A DNA stretch of 64,000 nucleotides from Pseudomonadota bacterium (GCA_023423655.1 JAFAFE010000006.1:1-64000); one strand, 5' to 3'. Shown: positions 52,932-61,498, counted from the stretch's first letter. Numbers and translations are program-made. The notes: generated by a model not told the origin, from the sequence alone.

Positions 52932-54214
52932 ACGCGCCGGTAAAGCCCCTTGCCACCCCGTCCCCGGACGTGACCACCATCACGCTCGGTTGCCGCCTCA
53001 ATATCGCCGAAAGCGAAGCAATCCGCTTGCAACTCGCGCAAGCAGGCCATGATGAACCGCTGATCGTGGTCAATAGCTGCGCAGTGACGCAAGAGGCGGT
53101 GCGCTCGACCCGCCGCGCTATACGCCGGGCCAAGCGCGACAATCCCGACGCGCGGCTGGTGGTAACAGGCTGCGCCGCGCAAATCGATCCGGCCAGTTTC
53201 GGCGCGATGGCGGAAGTCGACCTCGTCCTCGGCAATCGCGAAAAAGCCGATCCCGCGCAATTTCTCTCACCCTTGCTCGCAGCGCCCGCGCCCAAAATCC
53301 ATGTGACGGATATTATGGCGGTGACCGATACCGCGCCGCAACTGGCCGCCGCTTTTGCTGACCATGCCCGCGCGTTCGTGGAGGTACAAAATGGCTGCGA
53401 CCATCGCTGCACATTCTGCGTCATCCCTTATGGGCGCGGCAATAGCCGGTCGGTGCCCGCAGGCGTGGTCGTCGATCAGGTCCAGCAACTGGTCGATGAG
53501 GGGCATAAGGAAATTGTCCTCACCGGCGTCGATGTGACCAGCTATGGCCATGATCTGCCGGGTCAGCCGACACTCGGCCATTTGATCGAGCGGCTCTTGG
53601 TGCATGTGTGTGGGCTGGAGCGGCTGCGTTTATCCTCGCTCGACAGTATCGAGATTGACGAGCGCTTGTTTACGCTGGTGACCGGGGAACGCCGGGTGAT
53701 GCCGCACCTGCATTTGAGCCTGCAGGCGGGCGACAATATGATACTCAAACGGATGAAGCGCCGCCATAGCCGCGAGCAGGCAATCGCGGTGGTGGAGCGC
53801 CTGTCGACCGCGCGTAGCGATATCGCCATCGGTGCAGACATTATTGCCGGTTTTCCAACGGAAAGCGAGGCAATGTTCGCAAATAGTCTTAAGTTAATCA
53901 CGGACTGTTCGATCGTTTACGGCCATATTTTCCCTTATTCGCCGCGCGAAGGCACGCCCGCTGCGCGGATGCCGCAGCTTGCCGTTCCGCTCATCAAGGA
54001 GCGCGCCGGCCGGTTGCGCGATGCCTGCGCTGCCAACAAGGCCGCCTTCCTTGAAAGCCTTGTCGGCACACGACAAAATCTTCTGGTCGAGCGCGACGGC
54101 CTTACGGGCCATGCAGAAAATTTTGCCAGCATAAGACTGGAAAATCCCCTCCCCCCCGGCCATATCGCGCCGGTAACTATCAAACGGGTTGAAAAAGGCA
54201 TTTTGATCGCATGA
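52928..54214 (+). CDS. mtaB: tRNA t6A37 methylthiotransferase MtaB
   Basis: Radical-SAM enzyme that adds a methylthio group to t6A37, acting after TsaE and its partners, whose gene lies at 17.6 kb. The 428 residues have the N-terminal cluster cysteines (TLGCRLN, VNSCAVT, TGCAAQ) and the radical-SAM CDHRCTFCVIPYGRG. The GTG at 52928 overlaps the dapF stop (GTGA) and is preferred to a TTG five codons upstream. Confidence 0.93.
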   Translation: MNAPVKPLATPSPDVTTITLGCRLNIAESEAIRLQLAQAGHDEPLIVVNSCAVTQEAVRSTRRAIRRAKRDNPDARLVVTGCAAQIDPASFGAMAEVDLVLGNREKADPAQFLSPLLAAPAPKIHVTDIMAVTDTAPQLAAAFADHARAFVEVQNGCDHRCTFCVIPYGRGNSRSVPAGVVVDQVQQLVDEGHKEIVLTGVDVTSYGHDLPGQPTLGHLIERLLVHVCGLERLRLSSLDSIEIDERLFTLVTGERRVMPHLHLSLQAGDNMILKRMKRRHSREQAIAVVERLSTARSDIAIGADIIAGFPTESEAMFANSLKLITDCSIVYGHIFPYSPREGTPAARMPQLAVPLIKERAGRLRDACAANKAAFLESLVGTRQNLLVERDGLTGHAENFASIRLENPLPPGHIAPVTIKRVEKGILIA

Positions 54215-55131
54215 CTGGACTTTCCTGGCAGGACCGGGTTTTTGGCGGCTTGAAGCGCACCTCGGAGCGGCTGGGCGAGAATATCTCCGGCCTGTTCGGG
54301 CGCGGCGTCGATGATGCGATGCTCGACGAAATTGAAGATGCGCTGATCATGTCGGATTTGGGACCGAGCATGGCCGCGCGCATCCGCGACCGGCTGGCAA
54401 GCCAGCGCCTCGACCGTGACCTCGAAGAAAAAGATATTCGCGCGGTGGTTGCCGACGAGGTTGCCAAGGTGCTCGCCCCCGTTGCGGTGCCGCTCGAAAT
54501 CGAAGCCTTCCCGCGCCCGCACGTCATCCTTGTGATCGGCGTCAACGGCTCGGGCAAGACCACGACCATCGCCAAGCTTGCGCATCTGTTTCAGGAAATG
54601 GACTATTCGGTCATGCTCGCGGCGGGCGATACCTTCCGCGCGGCGGCCATCGGCCAGCTTAAAATCTGGGCCGAGCGGCTGGGCGTCCCCATCGTCTCCG
54701 GCCCCGAAGGCGGCGATGCGGCGAGCGTCGTATTCGATGCTTATAAGCAAGCGCAAAGCGCAGGCAGCGATGTCCTCATTGTTGACACCGCCGGACGGTT
54801 GCAGAACCGGCGGGAGTTGATGGAGGAACTCGCCAAGGTCAAGCGTGTGCTTGGCAAGATCAACCCCGAAAGCCCGCATGATATTGTGCTGGTGCTGGAC
54901 GCGACCAACGGGCAAAATGCGCTCTCCCAAATTGATGTGTTCAAGGAAATGGCGGGCGTGACGGGATTGGTAATGACCAAATTGGACGGCACCGCACGCG
55001 GCGGCGTGCTGGTATCGGCGGCGGAGAAATACGGCCTCCCCATCCACGCTATCGGCATTGGCGAAGGGCTGGACGATCTGCGCCCGTTCCATCCGCAACT
55101 GGTCGCCAATGCGATTGCGGGGAATTTTTAA
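54211..55131 (+). CDS. ftsY: SRP receptor FtsY
   Basis: Membrane docking GTPase for Ffh-ribosome complexes. The 306 residues form the NG domain with GVNGSGKTTTIAKL, DTAGRLQNRRE and TKLDGTARGGV; the acidic A domain of E. coli FtsY is lacking, as is usual in alphaproteobacteria. ATGA overlap with mtaB. Confidence 0.96.
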   Translation: MTGLSWQDRVFGGLKRTSERLGENISGLFGRGVDDAMLDEIEDALIMSDLGPSMAARIRDRLASQRLDRDLEEKDIRAVVADEVAKVLAPVAVPLEIEAFPRPHVILVIGVNGSGKTTTIAKLAHLFQEMDYSVMLAAGDTFRAAAIGQLKIWAERLGVPIVSGPEGGDAASVVFDAYKQAQSAGSDVLIVDTAGRLQNRRELMEELAKVKRVLGKINPESPHDIVLVLDATNGQNALSQIDVFKEMAGVTGLVMTKLDGTARGGVLVSAAEKYGLPIHAIGIGEGLDDLRPFHPQLVANAIAGNF

Positions 55132-55139
55132 TGTGATTA

Positions 55140-55285
55140 CCCCCTCCCCTTCAGGGGATGGGCAATGAAGCCTTATGAGCGCAAGCGAATTAGGCTTAGG
55201 CGAGTGGGGTGGGGGCTGGCAGCGCACATTGCGCTAATTGGACAGCCCCCACCCCAACCCCTCCCCTAAAGGGGAGGGGCTTATT
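55140..55285. repeat. Intergenic palindromic repeats
   Basis: A long hairpin GGGGTGGGGGCTG (55206-55218) / CAGCCCCCACCCC (55243-55255) encloses AGCGC-acatt-GCGCT (55221-55235). CCCCTCCCC.. and CTCCCCtaaaGGGGAG arms flank it. It separates ftsY from yciB, which probably remain one transcript. Confidence 0.7.
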
Positions 55286-55296
55286 ATGAGGAACCT

Positions 55297-55968
55297 ATGT
55301 CCGAAGAAATGCCCGATCCCAGCGTCCTTGCCGAAGAGGCCGCGCATCCGGAAAAGCCTGTGCATAAGCAGGGCGGATTTTTGCCCTTCCTGCTCGATTT
55401 CGGGCCGCTCTTGGTGTTTTTCCTGACCTATAAATATGCAGCGCCCAAAGGCAGCAGCGACGGGTTCGGCCAGACCGCCGCGATGATCCAGGGGACGATT
55501 GCGTTCATGGTCGCGATTGTCATCGCCATCATCATTTCCAAATGGAAGCTTGGCAAAGTGTCGCCGATGCAATGGCTGTCGGCGGTGCTGGTGATCGGCT
55601 TCGGCGCGCTTACCGTCTATTTCCACGACGCCAAATTCATCCAGCTAAAGCCGACCATAATCTATGCTTTCTTCGCCGCCTTGCTGATTGGCGGGTGGAT
55701 GAAGGGCAAGGCCTTGCTCAAATATGTATTCGAGGCCGCCTTTGACGGGCTGGACGAAGCCGGTTGGCTCAAAATTTCGCGCAACTGGGGCTTTTTCTTC
55801 CTTGCCCTTGCGCTTGCCAATGAAGTGATGCGCGCGGTGCTGACCTTCGACACCTGGCTCACTGTCAAAGTGTGGGGCGTGACCGCAGTGTCCTTCCTGT
55901 TCGTACTGATCAATGTGCCGATGCTGATGCGCCACGGATTGGGCGCGGAGCCGGAAGAAAAAGCTTAA
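55297..55968 (+). CDS. yciB: Septation/inner-membrane protein YciB (IspZ)
   Basis: A 223-residue membrane protein with five or six helices; GFLPFLLDFGPLLVFFLTY at its start, KWKLGKVSPMQWLSAVLVIGFG and KLSRNWGFFF-like KISRNWGFFFLALALANEV are family marks. Involved in envelope integrity and septation. Follows dapF-mtaB-ftsY. Confidence 0.93.
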   Translation: MSEEMPDPSVLAEEAAHPEKPVHKQGGFLPFLLDFGPLLVFFLTYKYAAPKGSSDGFGQTAAMIQGTIAFMVAIVIAIIISKWKLGKVSPMQWLSAVLVIGFGALTVYFHDAKFIQLKPTIIYAFFAALLIGGWMKGKALLKYVFEAAFDGLDEAGWLKISRNWGFFFLALALANEVMRAVLTFDTWLTVKVWGVTAVSFLFVLINVPMLMRHGLGAEPEEKA

Positions 55969-56023
55969 GGCAAGTTATCCATCCTTCTCTCATCAAAGGA
56001 GAAGGGAACAAGCCGTCAAGCCA

Positions 56024-56054
56024 CAAAAAAAGGGGCCGCGAAGCCCCTTTTTTC
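56024..56054. terminator. Bidirectional terminator between yciB and cspA
   Basis: AAAAAAAGGGGC-cgcgaa-GCCCCTTTTTT, a short strong stem with A and T runs, between two converging genes. Confidence 0.9.
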
Positions 56055-56070
56055 ATCTTGTCGAAAAAGC

Positions 56071-56277
56071 TCAGTCGACTTGCAGATTGCACGCCGAAGC
56101 TTTGCCGCGCTGATCCTGCTGCAGTTCATATGTGACCTTCTGGTCCTTGTCCAAACCGCGCAGACCAGCGGCTTCTACTGCGGTGATGTGGACGAAAGCA
56201 TCGGGGCCGCCATCATCATTGGTGATGAAGCCATAGCCTTTGTCTGCATTGAAGAATTTAACGGTGCCGGTAGCCAT
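56071..56277 (-). CDS. Cold-shock protein (CspA family)
   Basis: A 68-residue single-strand nucleic acid chaperone. RNP1 KGYGFIT and RNP2 DAFVHI are intact. AAGGAGCTTCAATC precedes the ATG at 56277. The ~180 bases upstream are AT-rich and could form the long leader usual for cold-shock mRNAs. Confidence 0.95.
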   Translation of the reverse strand: MATGTVKFFNADKGYGFITNDDGGPDAFVHITAVEAAGLRGLDKDQKVTYELQQDQRGKASACNLQVD

Positions 56278-56459
56278 GATTGAAGCTCCTTAATAAGTGG
56301 CAATAATAAAATTGCGGACCGCGTGCCCACAATCAAGCCAGGTAGCGTAGAAGAGAAAAAGGCAGCTTCTTGCCGAAGAAGGAGCGTCGAGTTTCGCGTC
56401 AAGTGCGACGTTAGCGTTGCTCTTTATAGCAATTTGAAACCGAATAGCAATTTAACGAT

Positions 56460-56498
56460 AAAAAAAGGCGGCGCCGATGGTCCGGCACCGCCTCGTTT
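56460..56498 (-). terminator. Terminator of sodB
   Basis: On the minus strand GAGGCGGTGCCGG and CCGGCACCGCC-like arms form a stem (GGCGGTGCCG / CGGCGCCGCC) followed by seven T residues. It lies just beyond the sodB stop. Confidence 0.88.
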
Positions 56499-56517
56499 CA
56501 TAGGATTATAAGGCTGG

Positions 56518-57129
56518 TTAGCCAGCCTGATCGGCGCGGCTTGCGCCTTCGCCATCGAGATTCTGGGCCACGAAATCCCAATTGATCGCGTTGCGCAACA
56601 CTTCTTCGGCGTAGTTGGGGCGCGCGTTGCGATAGTCGATATAATAGGCATGTTCCCACACATCGAAAATGAGCAGCGGCTTGGCGTCATGTGCGACCGG
56701 GCAATCGGCGTCATGGTAAGAGGTCACAACCAACTTGTCGCCATCAAGGTTGAGCGCTGCCCAGCCGCTGGCGAAATGGCCGACGGCTTCGGCTTTCAGC
56801 TTATCGACCAGCGCATCGGTCGAGCCATATTGCGCCTCGATCAATTCCTTAAGCTTGCCGGCCGGCTCCTGTTTTTCAGGCGACAGGCATTGCCAATAGA
56901 AGCTGTGGTTCCAGATCTGGCCGACCTGATTGAACAACCCGCCCTTCGACGATTTGATCAGCTCGACAAGCGATTTGCCCTGAAGCGATTCATCGGCAGC
57001 GACCAGTTCATTCGCTTTGTTCACATAAGCAAGATGATGCTTGCCATGGTGATAATCGAATGTTTCCGCCGAGATAAGATCGCCAAATGCGTCCTTGGCA
57101 TAGGGCAGGTCGGGAAGTGTGAAAGCCAT
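56518..57129 (-). CDS. sodB: Iron/manganese superoxide dismutase
   Basis: A 203-residue Fe/Mn SOD. N-terminal metal ligand in HHGKHHLAYVNK, second in WNHSFYW, and the C-terminal DVWEHAYYIDYRN with Asp and His ligands. Cytoplasmic. The type of metal cannot be decided by eye; the sequence looks like the Fe form. ATG 57129 follows CGGAGGATAAC. Confidence 0.95.
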   Translation of the reverse strand: MAFTLPDLPYAKDAFGDLISAETFDYHHGKHHLAYVNKANELVAADESLQGKSLVELIKSSKGGLFNQVGQIWNHSFYWQCLSPEKQEPAGKLKELIEAQYGSTDALVDKLKAEAVGHFASGWAALNLDGDKLVVTSYHDADCPVAHDAKPLLIFDVWEHAYYIDYRNARPNYAEEVLRNAINWDFVAQNLDGEGASRADQAG

Positions 57130-57542
57130 GTTATCCTCCGTTTTTTGTCTTTGATGAGGGGAGTACCCAAGCGAGCAGGTTCATAGCCCCAACGCGCAAG
57201 CCAAGAAAAGGCCTCACACGCATGAAATTTTTGCAAAGGTGTGAGTGAGCGGGTGAATGATGGGGGTCCGTAAACATCTTGCCACTAGCTTCGTCGTTCC
57301 GCACTACCCTCCTCATTCGCAAGCCTCGCCACTCTGCATAGGCTCCCACTCCGCACAAACTTTGTCATCCCCGGCTTGACCGGGGATCCATCTCCTGAGC
57401 CGGAAATTACGAAAATCCTTTTTGGGTGCGTTAATGTCGCGGTCAGGAGATGGATTCCCGCTTTCGCCGGAATGACGATATTTATTTCACGGGGATGATC
57501 ATATTGATGTCCATATTTATGTAACAAGCCCCCCCTGCCTCC
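57130..57542. other. Intergenic region sodB-pspF
   Basis: About 410 bases without a recognisable gene. It contains the sodB promoter and a 113-base REPIN-like palindromic element (57364-57476). Small open frames here come from the repeat. Confidence 0.7.
57364..57476. repeat. REPIN-like inverted repeat element
   Basis: The ends are imperfect inverted copies: GTCATCCCCGGC...GATCCATCTCCTGA (57364-57398) and TCAGGAGATGGATTCC...CGGAATGAC (57443-57476), about 35 bases each with a 44-base middle. Each arm also folds on itself. This GTCATTCC-type element is widespread in proteobacterial genomes and is moved by REP-associated transposases elsewhere. Confidence 0.82.
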
Positions 57543-58601
57543 TCACAACAGCCCGTGTTTCTTCAAACTATGGCGCAATTGGTCATAGGTGAGGCCCAAC
57601 GTTTCTGCCGTTTGCTTCTGGTTGAAGCGGCAGCGCGCCATTGCGCTTTCGAGGATGGCTTTTTCATAGCCGTCGACCGCCGCGCGCAGGTCGGTGACGT
57701 GCTGCGGCTGGGTTTGGGGCCGGGTTTGCGGTTGATCGAGCGCGGGCGTGTCACTGGGCGGCGCGGACGGTGAAGCCGGGCCCGCAAGGCTTGCAGCGCT
57801 GGTAGCGGGCCGCGGCTTCCACGGGCTGGCAAAAGGGTCGAACACGATGGTTTCAATCGCGTCGCGGAAATCGTCGGCGCGATAGACGGCGCGCTCGATC
57901 ACATTGCGCAACTCGCGCACATTGCCGGGCCAAGCATAGCCTTCCAGCGCCGCCATCGCGCGCGGGGTAAAGCCCGGCCATTCGTCCCATTCCAGCTCGG
58001 TCGCCATGCGCCGCCCGAAATATTCAGCTAGGACCGGAATGTCCCCATCGCGCTCGCGCAAGGGCGGGAGGGTCACCACTTCAAAGGAGAGCCGGTCGAG
58101 TAAATCCGCACGGAAAGTGCCCGCTTCGGCGCGCGCGGGTAAGTCTTCGTTGGTCGCGGCCACAATGCGGCAATCGACGCGGATGGGCCGCGAGGAACCG
58201 ATGCGTGCAACTTCGCCATATTCGACCGCGCGCAACAATCGTTCTTGCGCGCCCATCGACAAAGTGCCGAGTTCGTCGAGGAATAAAGTGCCGCCATCAG
58301 CCTCTTCGAACCGCCCTGCCCGCGCCTTGGTCGCGCCGGTGAACGCGCCCGCTTCATGACCGAATAATTCGGCCTCGATCAAGGTTTCGGGAAGCGCCGC
58401 GCAGTTCATTGTAACCAGCGGTCCCGACCAGCGGTTCGACAAGTGATGGAGGCGCTCGGCTATAAGCTCTTTACCCGTGCCGCGTTCACCTATCACCAGC
58501 ACTGGACGGTTCAACGGCGCGGCGCGGCTGGCGCGCTCGACACTGTCGAGAAAGGCCAGCGATTGGCCGACAAATTGGGTTTCGCGCTGCACGCCAATCA
58601 T
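57543..58601 (-). CDS. pspF: Sigma-54 activator PspF
   Basis: Enhancer-binding AAA+ protein of 352 residues that switches on the psp operon. It has no N-terminal receiver, as expected. Visible are Walker A GERGTGKELIAERL, the sigma-54 loop GAFTGA, GGTLFLDELG, and a Fis-type helix-turn-helix at the end (NQKQTAETLGLTYDQLRHSL). A Pro/Ala/Gln-rich linker precedes it. It is divergent from pspA; PspA normally binds and restrains it. ATG 58601. Confidence 0.94.
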   Translation of the reverse strand: MIGVQRETQFVGQSLAFLDSVERASRAAPLNRPVLVIGERGTGKELIAERLHHLSNRWSGPLVTMNCAALPETLIEAELFGHEAGAFTGATKARAGRFEEADGGTLFLDELGTLSMGAQERLLRAVEYGEVARIGSSRPIRVDCRIVAATNEDLPARAEAGTFRADLLDRLSFEVVTLPPLRERDGDIPVLAEYFGRRMATELEWDEWPGFTPRAMAALEGYAWPGNVRELRNVIERAVYRADDFRDAIETIVFDPFASPWKPRPATSAASLAGPASPSAPPSDTPALDQPQTRPQTQPQHVTDLRAAVDGYEKAILESAMARCRFNQKQTAETLGLTYDQLRHSLKKHGLL

Positions 58602-58936
58602 TGGTCATATTTCCCAATTTATGGCAAGTAAAAAATACCAAACCCTCCCCACCCCCTTCTAAAAACGACGGATTCCGGCCTTTTTTTTCGGGTGGCGCAA
58701 ATTTTGGCACGGCTTGTGCAATATCGGCTGTGAACCATAATGAAAGAGCAGTTTCATGTTTCTTATCCACGCTAACGAGGTCCGATATGTCCGCTGAACT
58801 GGTTCTTGTCGGCCCCGTGACGCCGGAGCGCACCGGTCCTAATCCGTCCCGGGACCGCGCTTCGGCGTCCTCGAATTCTTACCGGACGAGCAGCCTTGAT
58901 CTCGCTGAACTCGCCCGCACTCTGGAGACTATGTTG
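58602..58936 (+). promoter_or_regulatory. pspF-pspA control region with long leader
   Basis: 335 bases between divergent pspF and the core pspA start. It holds the sigma-54 promoter (58705-58720), a 13-codon open frame (58756-58797) and, overlapping it, an ATG at 58787 that is in frame with pspA and preceded by GAGGT. PspF enhancer sites should lie between 58602 and 58700; I cannot mark them with confidence. Confidence 0.7.
58705..58720 (+). promoter_or_regulatory. Sigma-54 promoter of pspA
   Basis: TGGCACGGCTTGTGCA matches the -24/-12 consensus: GG at 58706-58707 and GC at 58718-58719 are exactly ten bases apart. The -12 element has GTGC instead of TTGC. Transcription should begin near 58731. 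Directly divergent pspF encodes the matching activator. Confidence 0.85.
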
Positions 58937-59605
58937 ATGGGAATTTTTTCTCGAACCCGCGACATCATTGCCGCTAACTTCACCGACATATTGGACCGGT
59001 CGGACGACCCGGCCCGTATGATCCGCGTAATCATCCTTGAAATGGAAGAAACGCTGGTGGAAGTGCGGGCATCGGCGGCGCGCAATATTGCCGACCAGAA
59101 GGAAATGCGCCGCCACATCATGAAGCTGGAAGCGCTTCAGGAAAGCTGGACCGAAAAGGCCGAACTGGCACTGTCCAAAGACCGCGAGGATCTGGCCAAG
59201 GCCGCGCTGATGGAGCGCAAGAAAGCGGGCGATATGGGCGGCGAACTCAAGGCCGAAGTGCAGGTCTTGGACGATGCCTTGCGCGCCAGCGAAGATGACA
59301 TCGCCAAACTGCAGGCCAAGCTACGCGAAGCCCGCACCCGCCAAAACAGCATCGCGGCCCGTCTTGAAGGCGCGGAAAACCGCATCAAGCTGCGCACAAT
59401 GTATGGCGGCGAGCGTACCAAAGATGCTTTCTCGCGCTTTGACGACCTCGAACGTCAGGTCGATTATGCCGAAGGCCATGCCGAAGCTTTAGGCATGAAC
59501 GGTCCGTTGAGCCTTGAGGATGAAATTTCCGCGCTGCGTCCGACCGACGAGATTGACGAAGAATTGGCCGCGATGAAGGCGGCGTTGGCGAAGAAAGGGA
59601 GCTAA
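58937..59605 (+). CDS. pspA: Phage shock protein PspA (IM30/Vipp1 family)
   Basis: Membrane-stabilising coiled-coil protein (ESCRT-III fold) that also inhibits PspF. The 222 residues start MGIFSRTRDIIAANFTDIL, the family amphipathic helix, then long helices with MIRVIILEMEETLVEVRASAARNIADQKE. ATG 58937 has GGAG about 10 bases upstream. The frame is open back to an ATG at 58787 with a good GAGGT, which would add 50 residues; that form would be unusual. pspB follows four bases after the stop. Confidence 0.93.
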   Translation: MGIFSRTRDIIAANFTDILDRSDDPARMIRVIILEMEETLVEVRASAARNIADQKEMRRHIMKLEALQESWTEKAELALSKDREDLAKAALMERKKAGDMGGELKAEVQVLDDALRASEDDIAKLQAKLREARTRQNSIAARLEGAENRIKLRTMYGGERTKDAFSRFDDLERQVDYAEGHAEALGMNGPLSLEDEISALRPTDEIDEELAAMKAALAKKGS

Positions 59606-59608
59606 GCC

Positions 59609-59944
59609 ATGCCCGTCCCTCCCGCGCCCGATATTGCCATTCAGGCGGGCAATGTGTCGCCCGAAGATTTGGAGGCGATGCGCCAGGCCGCCGAAATTAC
59701 CGCTGCGGCTGTGCCGATGGTGGTGGTCCCCGTCATCTGCATCGTATTCGTGCTGATGAGCTGGCTCATCCTCCATTATGTCACCAAATGGCGGCAAGCG
59801 AAAACGCTGACCAGCGAGGATGAAACCTTGCTCGACGACCTGCACGACACCGCGCGCCGCCTTGATGAACGGCTCAACACGATTGAACGCATTGTGGCGG
59901 CTGACCGCCTTACCGACCAAAGCCAGAGGACTTCGAAGCCATGA
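59609..59944 (+). CDS. pspB: Envelope stress membrane protein PspB
   Basis: A 111-residue PspB. One helix (AVPMVVVPVICIVFVLMSWLILHYV) is preceded by an extra ~30-residue segment compared with E. coli PspB. The cytoplasmic tail has the PspB coiled coil DDLHDTARRLDERLNTIERIVAADR, comparable to the RMRERIQALESIL block of E. coli. It relays membrane stress with PspC. ATGA overlap with pspC. Confidence 0.88.
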   Translation: MPVPPAPDIAIQAGNVSPEDLEAMRQAAEITAAAVPMVVVPVICIVFVLMSWLILHYVTKWRQAKTLTSEDETLLDDLHDTARRLDERLNTIERIVAADRLTDQSQRTSKP

Positions 59945-60462
59945 CCAGCATCAAAGACCAGATTGACGACCATGCCCAAGCCATTGCCGAACTCGAAGCC
60001 CGCTTGCAGCGCGAGGATCGCTTGGAACAGGCCTATGAACGCAGCGTGACGCTGACCGATACACAATCAGGCTATAATAGCGCCCAGCCGCCCAGCCGCA
60101 CCCGCTTTTACCGCGACAAGATCAAGGGCAAGCTGTGGGGCGTGTGCGCAGGCATTGCGGATTATACCGGCATTGATGTGCTGTGGATCCGCTTGGGGAT
60201 GATCGCATCGGTGTTCGTCACCAGCGGCTTCACCCTGTTGCTCTATCCGCTCATCGCCCTCCTCGCACCGGTGCGCCCGGTCGGGCTTTACAGCGACGCG
60301 GCCGACGCCAAATTCTGGCAAGGGGTGCGCTCGAACAGTTCGCGCACGGCCAAGGATGTGCGCTCGAAACTGCGCGATATTGACCGCCGCATCGCCGATA
60401 TCGAAGCCCATTATGTCAGCTCCAACCGTCGCCTGTCCGACGAGATTGACGCGCTACGTTAA
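59941..60462 (+). CDS. pspC: PspC-domain protein with extended coiled ends
   Basis: A 173-residue PspC. The domain reads FYRDKIKGKLWGVCAGIADYTGIDVLWIRL followed by a membrane helix and LLYPLIALLAPV. N-terminal (IAELEARLQREDRLEQAY) and C-terminal coils flank it. The C-terminus, RDIDRRIADIEAHYVSSNRRL then SDEIDALR, resembles the tails of pspB and the five small genes that follow, suggesting they associate. Confidence 0.9.
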   Translation: MTSIKDQIDDHAQAIAELEARLQREDRLEQAYERSVTLTDTQSGYNSAQPPSRTRFYRDKIKGKLWGVCAGIADYTGIDVLWIRLGMIASVFVTSGFTLLLYPLIALLAPVRPVGLYSDAADAKFWQGVRSNSSRTAKDVRSKLRDIDRRIADIEAHYVSSNRRLSDEIDALR

Positions 60463-60492
60463 GAGACAGGTTTACGGGGAGGAGCGATTTTT

Positions 60493-60780
60493 ATGGACGA
60501 AGAATTTACCTTGATGTTGTTCACGGGCATGTTTCTGGGCGTAGTGATGACCTTGCTCATCCAGGCCTATGGCCGCCGCAAGGTGAAGAAAGCTTTGGGA
60601 AGCGCGATGCCCGCCGTCCCCCAAGCGGAAGCGGAAGAACGGCGCGTTGCGCTGCTCGCTTCGGAAAATGAACGCCAGCAAGGCCAGATCGGCCGGCTGG
60701 AAGAACGGATACAGGTGCTGGAGCGCATCGCGACCGATAGCCCCAAAAGGCTGGCGGACTCGATTGAAGCCCTGCGCTGA
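60493..60780 (+). CDS. PspB-like small membrane protein 1
   Basis: A 95-residue protein: one membrane helix (LMLFTGMFLGVVMTLLIQAY), a basic patch GRRKVKKALG that places the tail in the cytoplasm, then a coil ending RLEERIQVLERIATD...LADSIEALR. The tail is close to the PspB block (RERIQALE). A GGGGAGGAG precedes the ATG. 30 bases after pspC; part of the psp transcript by position. Confidence 0.8.
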   Translation: MDEEFTLMLFTGMFLGVVMTLLIQAYGRRKVKKALGSAMPAVPQAEAEERRVALLASENERQQGQIGRLEERIQVLERIATDSPKRLADSIEALR

Positions 60781-60802
60781 CAGGATAAAATAACAAAGAA
60801 AG

Positions 60803-60831
60803 CCGAAGCTTAAATACCCGAAGCTTAAATA
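60803..60831 (+). repeat. Direct repeat between two psp-like genes
   Basis: CCGAAGCTTAAATA occurs at 60803-60816 and 60818-60831, one base apart, in the 76-base gap between the first and second small genes. Role unknown; it may be a slippage duplication. Confidence 0.85.
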
Positions 60832-60856
60832 GGCGCCCGGAAGGATTTTAGAGACA

Positions 60857-61192
60857 ATGAGCAACGCGCAAAACGCTATCCAGATTTTGACCACCATCGC
60901 GGTGCCGGTGACGATGATTTCGGTCGCAGGGGTGCTGGGCTGGGTCGTGACGACCTGGATGAAGGTTAAAAACGGCTATCCTCTGGAAGGCATGTGGGGC
61001 CAATCGCTCCACCCCAAAACCTCCACCCAAGAAATGGAGCGCATCAAACTGCTCAGTCAGGAAAATGCACAGCTTCAGGCCGAGCTTGGTTCGATCAAGG
61101 ACCGGCTGGCCAATGTCGAACGCATCGTCACCGATGACAGTCACCGCTTGGTGCAGGACATCGAAGCCTTGCGCATTTCGAGCAAAAATTGA
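60857..61192 (+). CDS. PspB-like small membrane protein 2
   Basis: A 111-residue protein with helix LTTIAVPVTMISVAGVLGWVVTTW, a linker unlike its siblings (KNGYPLEGMWGQSLHPKTST), then ENAQLQAELGSIKDRLANVERIVTDDSHRL and VQDIEALRIS. The tail matches the cluster motif. GGAAGGA lies at some distance before the ATG. Confidence 0.8.
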   Translation: MSNAQNAIQILTTIAVPVTMISVAGVLGWVVTTWMKVKNGYPLEGMWGQSLHPKTSTQEMERIKLLSQENAQLQAELGSIKDRLANVERIVTDDSHRLVQDIEALRISSKN

Positions 61193-61204
61193 GGAGCTTA
61201 GCCC

Positions 61205-61498
61205 ATGCGTATGCTCATCCCCATCATCGCATTGATGATCCCGATTATCGCTATTGCGTCCGCCATGTTCCGTAACTGGTTGAAATTCAAAGAAAAGCAG
61301 CTTGCAATCCAGACCGAGATGACCGCTGAAAAAAGTGCGCAATATGCCGCGCACACCGAAAGGCTGGAACAACGGGTTCGCGTACTTGAACGTATTATTA
61401 CAGATAAAGGGTTCGATACCGCCGCGCAAATCGAAGCATTGCGCGACATCCAGACCGTCGAACCTTCCAAAACAGATATCGCCAAGCAGCTTGGCTGA
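61205..61498 (+). CDS. PspB-like small membrane protein 3
   Basis: A 97-residue protein with helix MRMLIPIIALMIPIIAIASAMF at the very N-terminus, then basic NWLKFKEKQL, a coil, and the motif RLEQRVRVLERIITD...AAQIEALR, followed by a short variable end. Strong GAGGAG precedes ATG 61205, only 12 bases after the previous stop. Confidence 0.8.
   Translation: MRMLIPIIALMIPIIAIASAMFRNWLKFKEKQLAIQTEMTAEKSAQYAAHTERLEQRVRVLERIITDKGFDTAAQIEALRDIQTVEPSKTDIAKQLG

Noticed and set aside
57240..57530. Small open frames between sodB and pspF
   Set aside because: They are produced by the REPIN-like repeat and carry no start signals or family features.
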